Shown: piece after piece, positions 15,223 to 22,196 of the stretch
Position numbering within the stretch: the first letter of the stretch is position 1
How the letters are laid out: the number at the start of each line of letters is the position of its first letter
From: a virus
Virus record (IMG/VR): IMGVR_UViG_3300023184_002398
Location: 1 to 25,638 of that record
Strand: one strand, 5' to 3'
DNA: 25,638 nt
Notes under the pieces: model-generated
Seen by the model: the letters and a program-made list of their open reading frames with translations, nothing else
What the model was told of the DNA's origin: nothing
Database searches by the model: none
Program-made: the position numbers and the translations under genes

Positions 15223-15918
15223 ATGAGTGATAAAACAATCAGCGAACGGATTCTCGAACGCATCAAAGCAAGTAATACCAGATATTGGGCTGGAGATAAT
15301 ATCTCAGACTTTATATTGGATAGTGAACGTGCTGAATTAGTAGATGAATTAACTGAGAAATTTGAAGGTGTGTTAGATAGTCTACTTATCGATCGCTACA
15401 CAGATCCAAATAGCCAAGGCACAGCACGTCGGTTGGCTAAAATGTATCTATATGAGATCATGGCAGGACGCTATGATCCAGCACCAGATGCAACAGCTTT
15501 TCCAAATGATTCGGAGGACCGTTATGAAGGTATGCTCGTGGTTAGAAGTGAGCTTCGCAGTATGTGTAGTCACCATCATCAGCCTGTCGCTGGTGTTGCC
15601 TATATTGGGATTATCGCCGCACAAAAACTTATTGGGCTTAGTAAGTATACTCGTATTGCTCAATGGTGTGCTCGTCGTGGCACACTACAAGAAGAACTTG
15701 CTAACGACATCGCCCGAGAAATAATGAAGGCAACTGGCAGTGAGAACGTAGCAGTTTACATACAGGCCACACATGGTTGCTGTGAAAACCGTGGTATTAT
15801 GGCACATTCAAGTCTTACACAGACTACTGTGCTTAAAGGTGCTTTTAAAGATGACGGCAATACTAAAAAAGAGTTCTTTGACAATATTAAATTACAACAG
15901 GAGTTTGCACCAAGATGA
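15223..15918 (+). CDS. folE: GTP cyclohydrolase I
   Basis: Converts GTP to 7,8-dihydroneopterin triphosphate, the first step of folate and 7-deazaguanine synthesis. The 231-residue sequence has the zinc and active-site motifs: MCSHHHQP (C115, H118), GLSKYTRIAQWCARRGTLQEELANDIA matching GLSKxxRixxxxxRRxQxQExLxxxIA, and ATHGCCENRGIM (H184, C186) matching AxHxCMxxRG. The N-terminal ~95 residues hold the usual helices. It is full length and appears active. Here its job is presumably to feed QueD and QueE for DNA modification. It opens a new transcript at its own promoter and overlaps the next gene by 4 bases. Confidence 0.95.
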   Translation: MSDKTISERILERIKASNTRYWAGDNISDFILDSERAELVDELTEKFEGVLDSLLIDRYTDPNSQGTARRLAKMYLYEIMAGRYDPAPDATAFPNDSEDRYEGMLVVRSELRSMCSHHHQPVAGVAYIGIIAAQKLIGLSKYTRIAQWCARRGTLQEELANDIAREIMKATGSENVAVYIQATHGCCENRGIMAHSSLTQTTVLKGAFKDDGNTKKEFFDNIKLQQEFAPR

Positions 15919-16238
15919 GTAAACAATTAGCTATCAACTATTTTGAAACATTTAGCCGTAAAGACATTGATGGTCTTGCTGAGTTATTTACAGCTAATCC
16001 CTCACTACGTGATTGGACTGGGTCAGCTACAGGCAAAGCTGATGTGTTAGTTGCCAACAAAACTATTTTTGATAGTGTGGATACTATCACCGTTATTCCA
16101 CTGTCGTTATATGAAGACGGTAACACTGTAGCCGCAGAGATTGAAGTCTTGATAAATGGCACAGATAAACTTTTAGTAGTTGATATAATCACATTTGAAG
16201 GTGATAAGATCGCCAGTGTGCGTGCTTATAAAGGATAA
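15915..16238 (+). CDS. NTF2/SnoaL-like small protein
   Basis: This 107-residue product has the SnoaL/NTF2-like pattern: an N-terminal helix AINYFETFSRKDIDGLAELFTANPSLRDW, then G-rich turn ATGKADVLVANKTIFDSV and four strands (ITVIPLSLYEDGNTVAAEIEVLIN ... LLVVDIITFEGDKIASVRAYKG). Members bind small molecules in a cone-shaped pocket and some are enzymes, others partners. An ATGA overlap with folE suggests co-translation. A substrate is not evident; a pterin-related role is only a guess from the neighbour. Confidence 0.7.
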   Translation: MSKQLAINYFETFSRKDIDGLAELFTANPSLRDWTGSATGKADVLVANKTIFDSVDTITVIPLSLYEDGNTVAAEIEVLINGTDKLLVVDIITFEGDKIASVRAYKG

Positions 16239-16241
16239 CTG

Positions 16242-16544
16242 ATGAATTGGTTAAAACGTAAGATCTGTGAGTGGTTAGGTGTAGAACGTTTTGATGATTG
16301 GGGTGAAGCAGTTCCCTGTCGAGACAATGTCAAAGTTGGACCCAGAGAAGCCCCCACATTCTTTGATCGTAACCCAGAAACTAACTTCCGCATCTATAAT
16401 GCCAGTGGTGGTGTGATCTTAGAAGTAACACGATGGGACAAGACACGCCAAGAGTGGAATACCAACATGCACATCATACACGATGATGATGAGAATAAGA
16501 CAGACAGTATTGCCAAGATCATGACCTTGGAGCTCATGCGTTGA
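16242..16544 (+). CDS. Hypothetical protein (100 aa)
   Basis: Starts three bases after the previous stop and ends in a TTGA overlap. It begins MNWLKRKICEWLGVERFDDW, an amphipathic basic helix, followed by a beta-rich part (FRIYNASGGVILEVTRWD, TNMHIIHDDDENKTDSI) and an amphipathic C-terminal helix. No catalytic residues stand out. No family name is known to me, though the pattern resembles small proteins of T4-like marine phages. Confidence 0.7.
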   Translation: MNWLKRKICEWLGVERFDDWGEAVPCRDNVKVGPREAPTFFDRNPETNFRIYNASGGVILEVTRWDKTRQEWNTNMHIIHDDDENKTDSIAKIMTLELMR

Positions 16545-16876
16545 TCGCATTACCTCCTGGATGCACTATCAACTATGAAGTCACTGTGGTCGTTAACACT
16601 ATGCCCGATGATTTTTTAGCGTGGTGGCAGGAGATAGAAGGATCAGTTAGCTATACATCATACTATACAGCCAAGGGCAAAGAAATTATCACTCCTGTTT
16701 TGCGGTATAAGCAGGGCCGCCTAAGTCATAAAATGGCTGGGCAGGATGAATATCTGATTAGGTTTAAGGGTGAGGATGCTGGTGCGGCACTGATGTTATT
16801 ATTAAAATGGGATCACTTGGTTATTAAACACAACATGCAAGAAGTAGACAAAATGAAAGAGGCACACTATGGTTGA
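16541..16876 (+). CDS. Hypothetical protein (111 aa)
   Basis: Likely starts at a TTG overlapping the upstream TGA, the same TTGATCG context as the membrane protein start at 2295. The sequence is a small alpha/beta protein: strand TINYEVTVVVNTMP, helix DDFLAWWQEIEG, strands SYTSYYTAKGKEIITPVLRYK, DEYLIRFKGEDAGAALMLLLKW. The last part looks like a ferredoxin-like beta-alpha-beta unit. Overlap with both neighbours argues for a real gene. Function unknown. Confidence 0.65.
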   Translation: MIALPPGCTINYEVTVVVNTMPDDFLAWWQEIEGSVSYTSYYTAKGKEIITPVLRYKQGRLSHKMAGQDEYLIRFKGEDAGAALMLLLKWDHLVIKHNMQEVDKMKEAHYG

Positions 16877-17417
16877 GAAAAAGTATTATGATTGGGTAAC
16901 TATCAGAGATTGGGTAAACACTATATCATTCCAAATGTATAAAGATGGGTGGCGCCCAGATTATATCGTAGGATTGACCAGAGGCGGGCTTGTTCCTGCT
17001 GTAATGATGAGCAATAGCTTAGATATTCCAATGCACGCACTAAAAGTCAGCCTACGTGATGGTGGTGATACAGAAAGCAACTGCTGGATGGCAGAAGATG
17101 CCTTTGGATACGTGAGTGCTACTGCCGTGCCTCGTCCGGAGGGTGATCCCACAAACGATCCTGCACTGCGTAAAAATATCCTTGTAGTAGATGATATTAA
17201 TGACACAGGTGCTACATTAGATTGGATCATCGAAGATTGGCAAAGCAGTTGTTTGCCCAATGATACAGCGTGGGCTGATGTTTGGGGTAATAATGTCCGA
17301 TTCGCTGTGTTGATCGATAATTTAAGTAGCAAGTTTAGTAGAAAGGTCAATTACTGTGCAAAAACAATCAACAAAGCAGAACGAGACGTTTGGATCGTCT
17401 ACCCATGGGAACGTTAA
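16869..17417 (+). CDS. Phosphoribosyltransferase family protein
   Basis: Type I PRTase fold. The PRPP-binding signature is NILVVDDINDTGATLDW (about 103-119), and the earlier strand-turn YIVGLTRGGLVPAVMMSNSLDIP (about 32-54) matches YIVGIxRGGLxPAVxLAxxLxxP. The flexible hood contains DGGDTESNCWMAEDAFG, and the C-terminus WIVYPWER matches the W-x-x-(Y/F)PWE end common in xanthine/hypoxanthine-guanine PRTase-like proteins. At 182 residues it is full length. It may salvage purine, or act on a deazapurine base, given the folE/queE context. It is the last gene before the queE promoter. Confidence 0.85.
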   Translation: MVEKKYYDWVTIRDWVNTISFQMYKDGWRPDYIVGLTRGGLVPAVMMSNSLDIPMHALKVSLRDGGDTESNCWMAEDAFGYVSATAVPRPEGDPTNDPALRKNILVVDDINDTGATLDWIIEDWQSSCLPNDTAWADVWGNNVRFAVLIDNLSSKFSRKVNYCAKTINKAERDVWIVYPWER

Positions 17418-17419
17418 GA

Positions 17420-17449
17420 TTGACACAACATCAACAAGTATGTTACAAT
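17420..17449 (+). promoter_or_regulatory. Sigma70-like promoter before queE-metK
   Basis: TTGACA (17420-17425) and TACAAT (17444-17449) are separated by 18 bp. The predicted start lies near 17456, where an ATG begins a short leader frame. queE begins at 17508 with only a weak purine stretch (AGAG) before it. Confidence 0.65.
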
Positions 17450-17455
17450 ATATGG

Positions 17456-17515
17456 ATGCTTATGAAACAACAACATATCTTGAAAACCAATATAACAGAG
17501 CATATCAATGAGTAA
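17456..17515 (+). CDS. Possible leaderless leader peptide upstream of queE
   Basis: A 19-codon frame (MLMKQQHILKTNITEHINE) starts at the predicted transcription start of the queE promoter, 7 bases after the -10 box, and stops 8 bases into queE in another frame. There is no Shine-Dalgarno for it and hardly one for queE, so termination-reinitiation coupling is conceivable. A second short frame from ATG 17452 ends at the ATGA of queE. Either could be chance in an AT-rich leader. Confidence 0.25.
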   Translation: MLMKQQHILKTNITEHINE

Positions 17516-18362
17516 ATTAAAAGTCAGTGAAATATTCTATTCAGCACAAGGTGAAGGACGCTTTATTGGTGTGCCTTCAGTCTTTTTAAGAACATTTGGC
17601 TGTAACTTTACCTGCGGTGGGTTTGGTATGCCAGATCGCACACAGATGAGCACAGAACGTGAGTTCATCGATCCAGCAAAATATCGTATCTATGAAGAAT
17701 TGCCTTTAGTTAATACGGGCTGTGACAGTTATGCATCATGGGATCCAAGATTTAAGAACTTTAGTCCACTATTAACAATCGATGCTGTGGTTAAGCGTAT
17801 GATAGATCTCGTTCCAAGTAACAGTTGGATCATGCCCAATGGTAATGACACTCATTTGGTAATCACTGGTGGTGAACCGTTATTGGGTTGGCAACGTAGC
17901 TATCCAGAACTGTTAGATCATGAAGATATGTTTAATTTATTAAACTTAACATTTGAAACCAATGGCACCCAAGAACTACATGAGGACTTTGTCAAATATT
18001 TAAAATTGTGGAATCGTGGTAGCCGAGAAGTTACATTTAGCGTTAGTGCTAAACTAAGTGCATCAGGCGAGGCATGGACTGATGCTGTCAAACCTGACAT
18101 TGTCAAGAGTTATGAAAAGGTTGGAACAACTTATCTTAAATTTGTAGTCGAGAAGCCTGGAGACTTTGATGAAGTGGATCAAGCCGTAGCAGAGTATCGT
18201 AAAGCCAAATTCAAAGGTGTTGTTTATATCATGCCAGTAGGTGGTGTGGTCAAGGTCTACGATGGCAACAAATTCAATGTAGCAGATGAAGCTATGCGTC
18301 GTGGTTATTATTACAGCCCAAGATTACATGTTGATCTTTGGGGTAACAGTTGGGGGAAATAA
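17508..18362 (+). CDS. queE: QueE-like 7-carboxy-7-deazaguanine synthase (radical SAM)
   Basis: Converts 6-carboxytetrahydropterin to CDG. The start VSEIFYSAQGEGRFIGVPSVFLRTFGCN is the QueE signature. The cluster cysteines are C32 and C36 (CNFTC); the usual third cysteine two residues later is a phenylalanine. A 35-residue insertion follows, ending NTGCDSYASWD, so C72 in GCDS probably takes the place of the WCDT cysteine, giving C-x3-C-x35-C. The GGEP motif is VITGGEPLLGW (121-124), and the strand FETNGTQEL and KYVVEKP-like LKFVVEKPGDFDEV follow as in QueE. At 284 residues it is longer than usual (about 220). metK starts directly after its stop. It should still be a CDG synthase, but the cluster site needs testing. 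Confidence 0.88.
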   Translation: MSKLKVSEIFYSAQGEGRFIGVPSVFLRTFGCNFTCGGFGMPDRTQMSTEREFIDPAKYRIYEELPLVNTGCDSYASWDPRFKNFSPLLTIDAVVKRMIDLVPSNSWIMPNGNDTHLVITGGEPLLGWQRSYPELLDHEDMFNLLNLTFETNGTQELHEDFVKYLKLWNRGSREVTFSVSAKLSASGEAWTDAVKPDIVKSYEKVGTTYLKFVVEKPGDFDEVDQAVAEYRKAKFKGVVYIMPVGGVVKVYDGNKFNVADEAMRRGYYYSPRLHVDLWGNSWGK

Positions 18363-19484
18363 TTGAGTTATCTATTTACAAGTGAAAGTGTTAGTGAAGG
18401 GCATCCAGATAAAGTAGCAGACGCTATCAGCGATGCTGTATTAGATCTTATGATGCGTGAGCAGAATCCTGCTTACCGTTGTGCTTGCGAAACATTAGTA
18501 ACAACTAATCAAGTGATCATAGCCGGTGAATACAAAGGTATCTATAACCATTTGGAAGTCGAAAATGCTGTTCGCCGCGTCATACGTGACATAGGCTACG
18601 AGCAAGATGGATTCAATTGGTCCACCGTGGATATTAAAAACTATATGCATGGTCAATCTGCTGACATCGCCTTAGGCACAGACTCTTTTGGTGCCGGTGA
18701 TCAAGGTCTGATGTTTGGGTATGCTATTAATGAAACCCCAGATCTGATGCCCAGTGCCATATATTATAGCCATAAAATTGTTAAGCATCTTGCAGAAATA
18801 CGTAAAGGAGTAACAGGTATCAGTCCTGTAACGTGGTTAGGTCCAGATGCTAAATCACAAGTGACAATGGAATATCACGATAACGGGTCAGTAAAACGTA
18901 TCGCTAAGATAGTTTGTTCAACACAGCATTCAGCAGAATATGCCATTGAAGATGTTCGTGAAGCAGTTAAAAATATTATCAAAGGCATTTTACCTGGAGA
19001 ACTATTAGATGACGATACTGAGTATCTTATCAATCCTACTGGTCGTTTTGTTATTGGTGGTCCCGATGGTGATACTGGGCTTACTGGTCGTAAAATTATT
19101 GTTGATACTTATGGCGGCTATAGCCCTCATGGTGGTGGTGCTTTTAGTGGCAAAGATCCTACTAAAGTTGATCGTAGTGCTGCTTATATGGCTAGGTATC
19201 TAGCTAAGAATATCGTGGCCACACAAGGCGCACATAAAGCCACAGTTCAACTAAGCTATGCTATTGGGGTTAAAGAACCAACCAGTGTTTGGGTAAAAAC
19301 TGATCGAGGTGTAGACTACGATAGGATCACAACTGATTGGATTCGCAGAAATGTTGATCTAACACCACAGGGTATCATAAATAAGTTTGACTTGTTCCGT
19401 CCTATATACAGCGAAACTGTCAACTATGGACACTTTGGTAAAGCAAATTTACCTTGGGAATCTGTAGATTTATTCAAGGAATAA
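18363..19484 (+). CDS. metK: S-adenosylmethionine synthetase
   Basis: Makes S-adenosylmethionine from methionine and ATP. The 373-residue protein is essentially full length. It opens MSYLFTSESVSEGHPDKVADAISDAVLD (ATP/Mg site, H14 and D16), has signature 1 GAGDQGLMFGYA (110-121) and signature 2 GGGAFSGKDPTKVDRSAAY (258-276), and INPTGRFVIGGPDGDTGLTGRKIIVDTYGG before it. The start is a TTG immediately after the queE stop, with no spacing, so translation is probably coupled. A phage copy is notable; next to queE, in a genome with two more radical SAM genes and a methyltransferase-like gene, it likely boosts the SAM supply during infection. Confidence 0.97.
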   Translation: MSYLFTSESVSEGHPDKVADAISDAVLDLMMREQNPAYRCACETLVTTNQVIIAGEYKGIYNHLEVENAVRRVIRDIGYEQDGFNWSTVDIKNYMHGQSADIALGTDSFGAGDQGLMFGYAINETPDLMPSAIYYSHKIVKHLAEIRKGVTGISPVTWLGPDAKSQVTMEYHDNGSVKRIAKIVCSTQHSAEYAIEDVREAVKNIIKGILPGELLDDDTEYLINPTGRFVIGGPDGDTGLTGRKIIVDTYGGYSPHGGGAFSGKDPTKVDRSAAYMARYLAKNIVATQGAHKATVQLSYAIGVKEPTSVWVKTDRGVDYDRITTDWIRRNVDLTPQGIINKFDLFRPIYSETVNYGHFGKANLPWESVDLFKE

Positions 19485-19486
19485 TT

Positions 19487-19963
19487 ATGGGCATATTCGA
19501 TAAACTAAAAACAGTATTAAATGAAGTAGCACAAGAACCAGCAGGTAAAGTCACAGAAGGCAAAACTCGTGCTAATGTTAAGAAACCTAAGCTCGATAGT
19601 AAAAAGCCCGTTGACCCCCCAGCACCAAAGCCTAAAAAGCCCAAAGCCAAAAAGCCTGCAGAGGATCCAGAAAAAGCCAAAGCAACAAAAAAAGGTGAAC
19701 CGTGGGTGAAAGTTTTAAACATGGAGCTCGATCCAAATGATCCAGGTATGGGTGCATTTGAATTGGATTGGAATGATAAATTTGTAGCTACATTGATTCG
19801 TGCAGGATACCAAGGCAAGACAGATGCTGATATCGTAGACAATTGGTTCCAAAGCGTTTGTCGTAACATAGTTTTAGAAACCTATCAACAGGAAATGGCT
19901 GATCCTACTAACCGTCCAAGCAATCGCAAAGATCTCGGTAATGGTAGGGTAGAAATCAGTTGA
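19487..19963 (+). CDS. Hypothetical protein with Lys/Pro-rich linker (158 aa)
   Basis: The ATG at 19487, two bases after the metK stop, is preferred over an upstream frame extension inside metK. A short amphipathic helix (MGIFDKLKTVLNEVAQ) is followed by a low-complexity linker rich in K, P and A (about 30-68), then a folded domain: GEPWVKVLNMELDPNDPGMGAFELDWNDKFVATLIRAGYQGKTDADIVDNWFQSVCRNIV. The last domain looks like a conserved module of T4-like marine phages, but I have no name for it. The basic linker could bind nucleic acid. It is the last gene before the Rnh promoter. Confidence 0.72.
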   Translation: MGIFDKLKTVLNEVAQEPAGKVTEGKTRANVKKPKLDSKKPVDPPAPKPKKPKAKKPAEDPEKAKATKKGEPWVKVLNMELDPNDPGMGAFELDWNDKFVATLIRAGYQGKTDADIVDNWFQSVCRNIVLETYQQEMADPTNRPSNRKDLGNGRVEIS

Positions 19964-19988
19964 CCTTTACCAAATTTGGTAGTATAAT
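19960..19988 (+). promoter_or_regulatory. Sigma70-like promoter before the 5'-3' nuclease gene
   Basis: TTGACC (19960-19965) and TATAAT (19983-19988) are 17 bp apart. The ATG of the nuclease at 19995 lies where transcription is predicted to begin, and no Shine-Dalgarno is visible, so a leaderless mRNA is likely if this promoter is used. Confidence 0.75.
19968..19981. promoter_or_regulatory. Perfect 14-bp palindrome in the promoter spacer (putative operator)
   Basis: TACCAAATTTGGTA is a perfect inverted repeat lying between the -35 and -10 boxes of the nuclease promoter, a classic repressor site position. The half-site TACCAAA recurs at the same place in the promoter at 21778. Confidence 0.5.
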
Positions 19989-19994
19989 GTTTAC

Positions 19995-20996
19995 ATGAGA
20001 TATTTACTTGTAGACACAGCAAACACATTCTTCCGTGCAAGACATTCAGCCCATCGCCAAGCAGACACTTGGGATAAGCTGGGTTTCGCTATCCATGTAA
20101 CCCTTGCTTCAGTAAATAAAAGCTGGCGTGATCAGAAGGCCGATCATGTTATCTTTTGTCTTGAAGGTCGCAGTTGGCGCAAGGACTTTTACACTCCTTA
20201 CAAGGCTAATCGTGCAGTAGCACGTGCGGCATTAACAGAAAGTGAACAAGAAGAAGATCGATTATTCTGGGAGACATTTGATGCACTCAAAACTTTTATC
20301 GCGGATAAGACAAATTGCACAGTTCTGCACCACCCTGAGCTTGAAGCAGACGATCTTATTGGCGGCTTTATTCAATCTCATCCAAACGACCATCATACTA
20401 TTGTGTCTAGCGATACTGATTTCCATCAACTACTTGCAGACAATGTAAATCAATACAATGGTATTACGGATGAACTCCATACTATACAAGGTATCTTTGA
20501 TAAAAAAGGTAAACCAGTCATAGATAAGAAAACCAAAGAACCTAAGAAGATACCAGATCCAAAGTTTATACTTTTTGAAAAGTGTATGCGTGGTGACCCT
20601 ACTGATAATATTTTTAGTGCTTACCCAGGCGTGCGCACCAAAGGCAGTAAAAACAAAGTTGGCTTAGAAGAAGCCTTTAGTGACAAAGACAAAAAAGGTT
20701 ATAACTGGAACAATCTAATGCTACAGCGTTGGGTTGATCACAATGGTGTCGAACATAAAGTCTTAGATGATTATCAACGTAACGTGACCTTAGTAGATTT
20801 AACAGCACAACCAGATCATATCAAAGAAAAGATCTGGGATACTATCAAAGTCGCAACAGTGCCAAAGAATCAACCAATGGTAGGTGCGCAGTTCTTGAAG
20901 TTCTGTGGCAAATATGATCTTGTTAAACTAAGCGATAATGCACAGGCCATTGGCGAATGGTTATCAGCAGGGTATCCCAAGAAAGAACCAGCATGA
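19995..20996 (+). CDS. rnh: 5'-3' exonuclease / RNase H of the FEN family, T4 Rnh-like
   Basis: Removes RNA primers from lagging-strand fragments. The 333-residue sequence shows the FEN/PIN metal sites: LLVDTANTFFRARH (D7), FCLEGRSWRKDFYTPYKANR (arginine/lysine arch approach), ELEADDLIGGFIQ and IVSSDTDFHQLL. Next comes KCMRGDPTDNIFSAYPGVRTKGS, the H3TH DNA-binding loop. Length is near that of T4 Rnh (305). Catalytic aspartates are intact. The gene has a strong promoter with an operator-like palindrome and overlaps the DnaQ-type exonuclease by ATGA. The T4 homologue is assigned from motifs and context. Confidence 0.85.
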   Translation: MRYLLVDTANTFFRARHSAHRQADTWDKLGFAIHVTLASVNKSWRDQKADHVIFCLEGRSWRKDFYTPYKANRAVARAALTESEQEEDRLFWETFDALKTFIADKTNCTVLHHPELEADDLIGGFIQSHPNDHHTIVSSDTDFHQLLADNVNQYNGITDELHTIQGIFDKKGKPVIDKKTKEPKKIPDPKFILFEKCMRGDPTDNIFSAYPGVRTKGSKNKVGLEEAFSDKDKKGYNWNNLMLQRWVDHNGVEHKVLDDYQRNVTLVDLTAQPDHIKEKIWDTIKVATVPKNQPMVGAQFLKFCGKYDLVKLSDNAQAIGEWLSAGYPKKEPA

Positions 20997-21574
20997 TCGC
21001 AGATGGTAAGTTTTTATCGTTAGACTTGGAGCTCAATCAACCATCTGGCAGGATAATCCAGGTTGGTGTAGCCGTAGGCGATAAGAATACACGATTCGAG
21101 GACTATGTGGTCCGTAAGTGGTATATAAATCCACAAGAGCCTATCAGCGAGTTTATCACCGATCTCACAGGTATTACAGATGCTGATATATCAGCTAATG
21201 CTTATAGCCATGAATATGTTGCCCGTGAGTTAGGTGAACTAATTAAGGAGCATAAGGTCTTTGTTAACCCAGTAACTTGGGGTGGTGGTGATAGTGGTGA
21301 ATTACTACAAGAATTCAGCAAAAACCATGTGGATTTCCCGCATTTTGGCCGTCGTTGGATCGATGTTAAGACCTGGTACACATACTTGATGCTGACACGC
21401 GGTAAAACTCCGAGCGGAGGGTTAGCATCAGCTATGGGATACTTTAAACTACATTTCAAAGGCAAGGCACATCGTGCAGACGTGGATGCGGCTAATACTT
21501 TGGCACTTTTCTTTAACTTATTAGAGCGTCAGGCCAAATTGGAAAGTATTTTGGATTCCGCTAAAAACATATAA
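20993..21574 (+). CDS. dexA: DnaQ/DexA-like DEDD 3'-5' exonuclease
   Basis: The ATG at 20993 overlaps the upstream stop (ATGA) and is preferred to a start 36 bases earlier inside rnh. The 193-residue protein begins MIADGKFLSLDLELNQPSGRIIQVGVAVG: D11 and E13 are the DxE of motif I. ITGITDADISANAY is the strand-helix link of DnaQ-type nucleases, FVNPVTWGGGDSGELLQEF carries a motif II aspartate, and KGKAHRADVDAANTLALFFNLL is the HxxxxD motif III (DEDDh type). T4 DexA is a similar enzyme of 227 residues. It probably takes part in host DNA degradation or repair. The gene symbol is by analogy. Confidence 0.75.
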   Translation: MIADGKFLSLDLELNQPSGRIIQVGVAVGDKNTRFEDYVVRKWYINPQEPISEFITDLTGITDADISANAYSHEYVARELGELIKEHKVFVNPVTWGGGDSGELLQEFSKNHVDFPHFGRRWIDVKTWYTYLMLTRGKTPSGGLASAMGYFKLHFKGKAHRADVDAANTLALFFNLLERQAKLESILDSAKNI

Positions 21575-21777
21575 TGGTATTCGAAGCAATCACAGCGTTA
21601 CTATTAGGTTACCAAACGATAGCACCAGAATATCGCAACAATAGTCTTTATACCTTTAATATTGATCCTAATACCAGTGAAGTGGTTGTAATGAATACAC
21701 AGACCGGACACTTGTATCGATGTAATAAGAACTTTGAATGTGATGGTGGGTTGGATCTTAAACCAAAAGAAAAATAG
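21574..21777 (+). CDS. Small hypothetical protein (67 aa)
   Basis: Starts by TAATG overlap with the exonuclease stop. It begins MVFEAITALLLGYQTIAPEY, a short hydrophobic N-terminus that could be a weak signal or membrane anchor, followed by a beta-rich part (LYTFNIDPNTSEVVVMNTQTGHLYRC) and a short CNKNFEC pair of cysteines. No known family. A promoter for the next gene starts in its stop codon. Confidence 0.65.
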   Translation: MVFEAITALLLGYQTIAPEYRNNSLYTFNIDPNTSEVVVMNTQTGHLYRCNKNFECDGGLDLKPKEK

Positions 21778-21806
21778 TTGACTTGTACCAAAAATCTAAA
21801 TATAAT
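21778..21806 (+). promoter_or_regulatory. Sigma70-like promoter before the 36-aa membrane protein
   Basis: TTGACT (21778-21783) and TATAAT (21801-21806) are 17 bp apart. TACCAAA (21786-21792) repeats the operator half-site of the nuclease promoter, and CTAAATAT (21796-21803) overlaps the -10. AGAAAGGA precedes the ATG at 21833. Confidence 0.75.
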
Positions 21807-21832
21807 ATATACTTAAGAAAGGACTTTAAAGT

Positions 21833-21943
21833 ATGGGATATTATCTAGCATTAGCAGTTTTAATAATCGCTTGTTTAGCAGGATTCAATTATATGACCTA
21901 TCATAATGGTGGAGTCAAACCTGGTAATTGGGAAGATGAATAA
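21833..21943 (+). CDS. Very small single-pass membrane protein (36 aa)
   Basis: A frame with a good AGAAAGGAC ribosome binding site directly downstream of a strong promoter. The product starts MGYYLALAVLIIACLAGFNY, a single transmembrane helix of about 18 residues, followed by a polar tail ending GGVKPGNWEDE. The cysteine in the helix is not in a convincing lipobox, as no signal-peptide charge precedes it. It overlaps the next gene by 8 bases. Small inner-membrane proteins like this are common in phage early regions; the target is unknown. Confidence 0.65.
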   Translation: MGYYLALAVLIIACLAGFNYMTYHNGGVKPGNWEDE

Positions 21944-22196
21944 AGAATTAGAAACCTTAGCAGAACAAGCAGGATTACCCGTAACGGATAATCTTGAACA
22001 CTTCTATCGTTTGGTCGGTAGTCGCTGTGCTGACATGTGTGGTAGTCAAGCTGATCAAAAGAATATCCGCCGTTACTTTGGTTTAGATTATTACAACGGT
22101 CCTACGCACTATCAAGACACACGTCATCAAGAAACACAGTATGACTGGAGCAAACATTACATTGAGGGAAAGAATGGAAAAGAAACTTTGGGATAG
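21936..22196 (+). CDS. Hypothetical protein (86 aa)
   Basis: The ATG at 21936 overlaps the end of the 36-aa membrane protein gene; an ATG at 21906 would add ten residues but lies deep inside that gene. The protein begins MNKELETLAEQAGLPVTDNL, is helical for its first half, and contains SRCADMCGSQADQKNIRRYFGL and a His/Tyr-rich C-terminus (YNGPTHYQDTRHQETQYDW). The cysteine and histidine content could mean metal binding. It overlaps the QueF-like gene by 23 bases. No family recognised. Confidence 0.6.
   Translation: MNKELETLAEQAGLPVTDNLEHFYRLVGSRCADMCGSQADQKNIRRYFGLDYYNGPTHYQDTRHQETQYDWSKHYIEGKNGKETLG

Noticed and set aside
16961-17350. Reverse-strand open frame of 129 codons
   Set aside because: It is the antisense shadow of the phosphoribosyltransferase, whose motifs are unmistakable on the + strand.
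17508-18362. Inactive QueE because of the missing third cysteine of CxxxCxxC
   Set aside because: A cysteine in a WCDT-like context (NTGCDS) follows a clean insertion, and the rest of the enzyme is well conserved.
19009-19203. Hydrophobic + strand frame inside metK
   Set aside because: Its Ile/Leu/Val-rich content comes from reading metK codons out of frame; there is no ribosome binding site.
19474-19869. Reverse-strand open frame of 131 codons
   Set aside because: It mirrors the Lys/Pro-rich linker gene; the Gly/Phe-rich composition is the usual shadow of K/P-rich codons.
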